From assembly GCA_003116995.1 (NCBI GenBank), contig BDSL01000036.1:186001-250000 (forward strand): 64,000 nt of DNA. The letters are read 5' to 3'. Position 1 is the first letter of the stretch. Each line of letters opens with the position of its first letter. Below, piece after piece: positions 62,501 to 64,000 of this stretch. This DNA is from Yamagishiella unicocca. Lineage: Eukaryota; Chlorophyta; Chlorophyceae; Chlamydomonadales; Volvocaceae. Under the pieces are notes generated by a model. That model saw nothing but the letters and a program-made list of their open reading frames with translations. It searched no databases and was not told the DNA's origin. The position numbers and the translations under genes are program-made.

Positions 62501-64000
62501 TCATATGTGCACTCGCCCCCGGCACTCTGCTGCCCAGAACATTACAGCTCCGCACCCACACGCCGTTTGCAGCTGGCCCCAATCCTTAAGTGACGCTCGT
62601 ATTTTCCGCGGTCCCTCCCCGCCTGTGGGCGTGCCGTACACAGGGAGAGACCAGCTCCGCATCACCCACCCCACCAATTCTGGGAATAGCACCTGGCGAA
62701 ATGACGTCAGCGACTGGCGGCGTGTCCCTGGCGGCCCCCGGACTGTTGGAGCTGCCGGGCGCCATGAGCCTGACGCTTCAGGTGCGAAAGACGTCGGATT
62801 GTGGAGGCGATGCTGAGGCGTGGAAACTTCGTTGACGACGTTTCGGCCCATTCTGCCGCCTTCATTCCACCTCCTCCCACTTCCCCTCCCGCTGCTGCGC
62901 TTCTTCCTGGTCCTCCTGACGGCGACCCCCCCGCGTGTTGACGCCGCCGCAGGCTCTGGGCCGTGCTGCCAATCGCAGCTCCGCTTCCGAATGCTGGCCG
63001 GCGGTTGTAAACCAACCGACATTGTGGAACAACACAGCAGGGGTACGTGAGGGGAGCGGCCGTGTGAGGGAGTGCGCGTTGCTTGGGTTGCGCTAATGAA
63101 TGAGCCCTGGCCGGTTCGGGCATTCATGTCTGCAGGCAGGCCACAGCGACGTGTGCGATTTCCCCCAAGACGTGTGTGCGCACACTTCACAGCAAGCACG
63201 GCGCCCGCGTACTCCGCGTGTTTGCGTACATCCGTTCTTGCGCTTTGGTTGGAGTTTGTAACGACACCTTATCAAGCTGTCAGGTCTCGGCGCAGGAGGT
63301 GCAAGCCGCAGGAGGTGCTGGGAATTGCAAACCCTGGGCCCTTACGCAGCTCTTACCCCATAAACTGTTCCTGCACTCACCCCAACCCGACAGATCAGTG
63401 GCGGCGCCTTGTACTCCGGATCTCCGTACACGTTGACCCTCCTTTGTGGCGATGCTGGTGGGCGGACGCCCGGGAATCCCGCCGACACCGACCAGGAGCT
63501 GGGGGCCCTGGTGGATGAAGCGACCCAATACATGGATGCGCTTACGGGTGACACGACGGAAGGAGCGCCAGGAGCCGCAGGAGTGGAAGGCGGCGGCAGC
63601 GGCAGCGTGACTATTCACATGGGCCTGCTGCCAACAACAGACCATGCCCGGGCGCTTTGCTTCGTGCCTCAGCAGCGAGACGACGGCAGCGTCGTGCCGC
63701 CCAACCGCGCGCATCGCGGCTACGGCGACGAGCTGGCAACCACGCCGAAGCACCTGGTGCTGACGGCGCTGACCGAGTACGACAAGCTGCCGCTGATGTC
63801 AGTCGGCAACAACACTGCCAACCTGGTCAATACAACGGACTCGTCCTCCCACCTGCTCGTTTACGGCAGGCTCCTGCTGCAGTCCGCCACTGACTCCGCC
63901 GGCGGTTTGGCTGGGGCATCTATCGCCAGCGCGGCCGTTGCCAGCGGTGATGGTGGGTCTGCCGGCGGGGCCGGAGGGCCGCTGTGGCTCCGTCGCGCCG
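50558..64000 (+). CDS. Secreted Pmp-like right-handed beta-helix surface protein, ~25 exons, 3' end beyond window
   Basis: Starts at Met 50558 (or 50579) with a signal peptide (LRFLVVIAFLLEYV, then GAAA). Exons: 50558-50846, 51180-51946, 52281-52454, 52671-53015, 53194-53677, 54067-54365, 54549-54963, 55160-55425, 55679-55741, 56148-56255, 56776-56985, 57107-57217, 57541-57666, 57951-58013, 58333-58353, 58995-59357, 59720-59977, 60354-60620, 60818-61102, 61330-61512, 61828-62113, 62328-~62444, ~62711-62781, 62953-63042, 63394 onward. About 2,090 residues are visible. Repeats combine an NxA or NNTA rung with GGA(I/V/L/M): NNSGGALYHSA, SNAGGAIFATSC, ASGGAVSLRRNA, ISGGALYSG. These match polymorphic outer membrane protein/beta-helix repeats, a fold used for adhesion or carbohydrate contact. 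Most introns are phase 0. Uncertain: junctions near 62444/62711, the GC donor at 52455, and everything past 64000. Confidence 0.8.
58333..58353 (+). other. 21-nt micro-exon of the beta-helix gene
   Basis: CAG-bounded exon encoding only GGAVYLQ, flanked by CCACCAG and GTGACA. It restores the GGA turn after the exon ending DNSAYTE (58013), and both sides are phase 0. Without it the neighbouring rung would lack its glycine turn. Confidence 0.65.

Overview
This is nuclear DNA from a green alga, most likely a volvocine chlorophyte (Chlamydomonas/Volvox relatives). The genes have many short GT-AG introns whose donor and acceptor phases match. Coding exons are GC-rich, with Ala/Gly/Ser/Pro/Gln low-complexity inserts. 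TGTAA-type poly(A) signals are present. There are extracellular-matrix style proteins with SPP/PPSP proline hinges, scavenger-receptor cysteine-rich (SRCR) domains and Pmp-like beta-helix repeats. Genus and species cannot be fixed from the sequence alone.

I rebuilt nine protein genes by joining exons with matching phase and continuous family motifs. 1.1-6.8 kb (minus): RlmD/TrmA-type m5U RNA methyltransferase with a TRAM domain and an RG-repeat N-terminus. 7.2-8.1 kb (plus): small four-helix membrane protein resembling AGTRAP. 10.1-13.3 kb (minus): dCMP deaminase with an N-terminal membrane segment and a ~270-residue insert. 14.6-16.2 kb (plus): intronless disordered protein ending in a CaaX box. 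18.3-22.5 kb (minus): thioredoxin reductase with a presequence and an altered NADPH-phosphate motif. 24.3-30.9 kb (minus): ~1,690-residue coiled-coil protein with one C-terminal membrane span. 31.6-33.4 kb (plus): complete SYP7-type Qc-SNARE, divergent from the coiled-coil gene across a 650-bp promoter region that holds a perfect 34-bp palindrome.

The right half (37.4-64 kb, plus) is a surface/ECM block. One ~1,960-residue secreted SRCR protein has symmetric phase-1 polyproline exons and about 34 copies of a 14-residue repeat. Next comes a secreted beta-helix protein made of GGA(I/V/L)-type repeats, spread over about 25 exons and cut by the window end. Between genes lie 0.65-4 kb stretches without recognisable genes. 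Several introns carry minisatellites (17, 21, 31 and 50 bp units), and two families of dispersed short repeats are visible.

No operons, CRISPR arrays, rRNA or tRNA genes or intact transposons were seen. No start site was tested experimentally. The most tentative parts are the extreme 5' ends, two junctions in the beta-helix gene, and the join that makes the SRCR gene a single unit.
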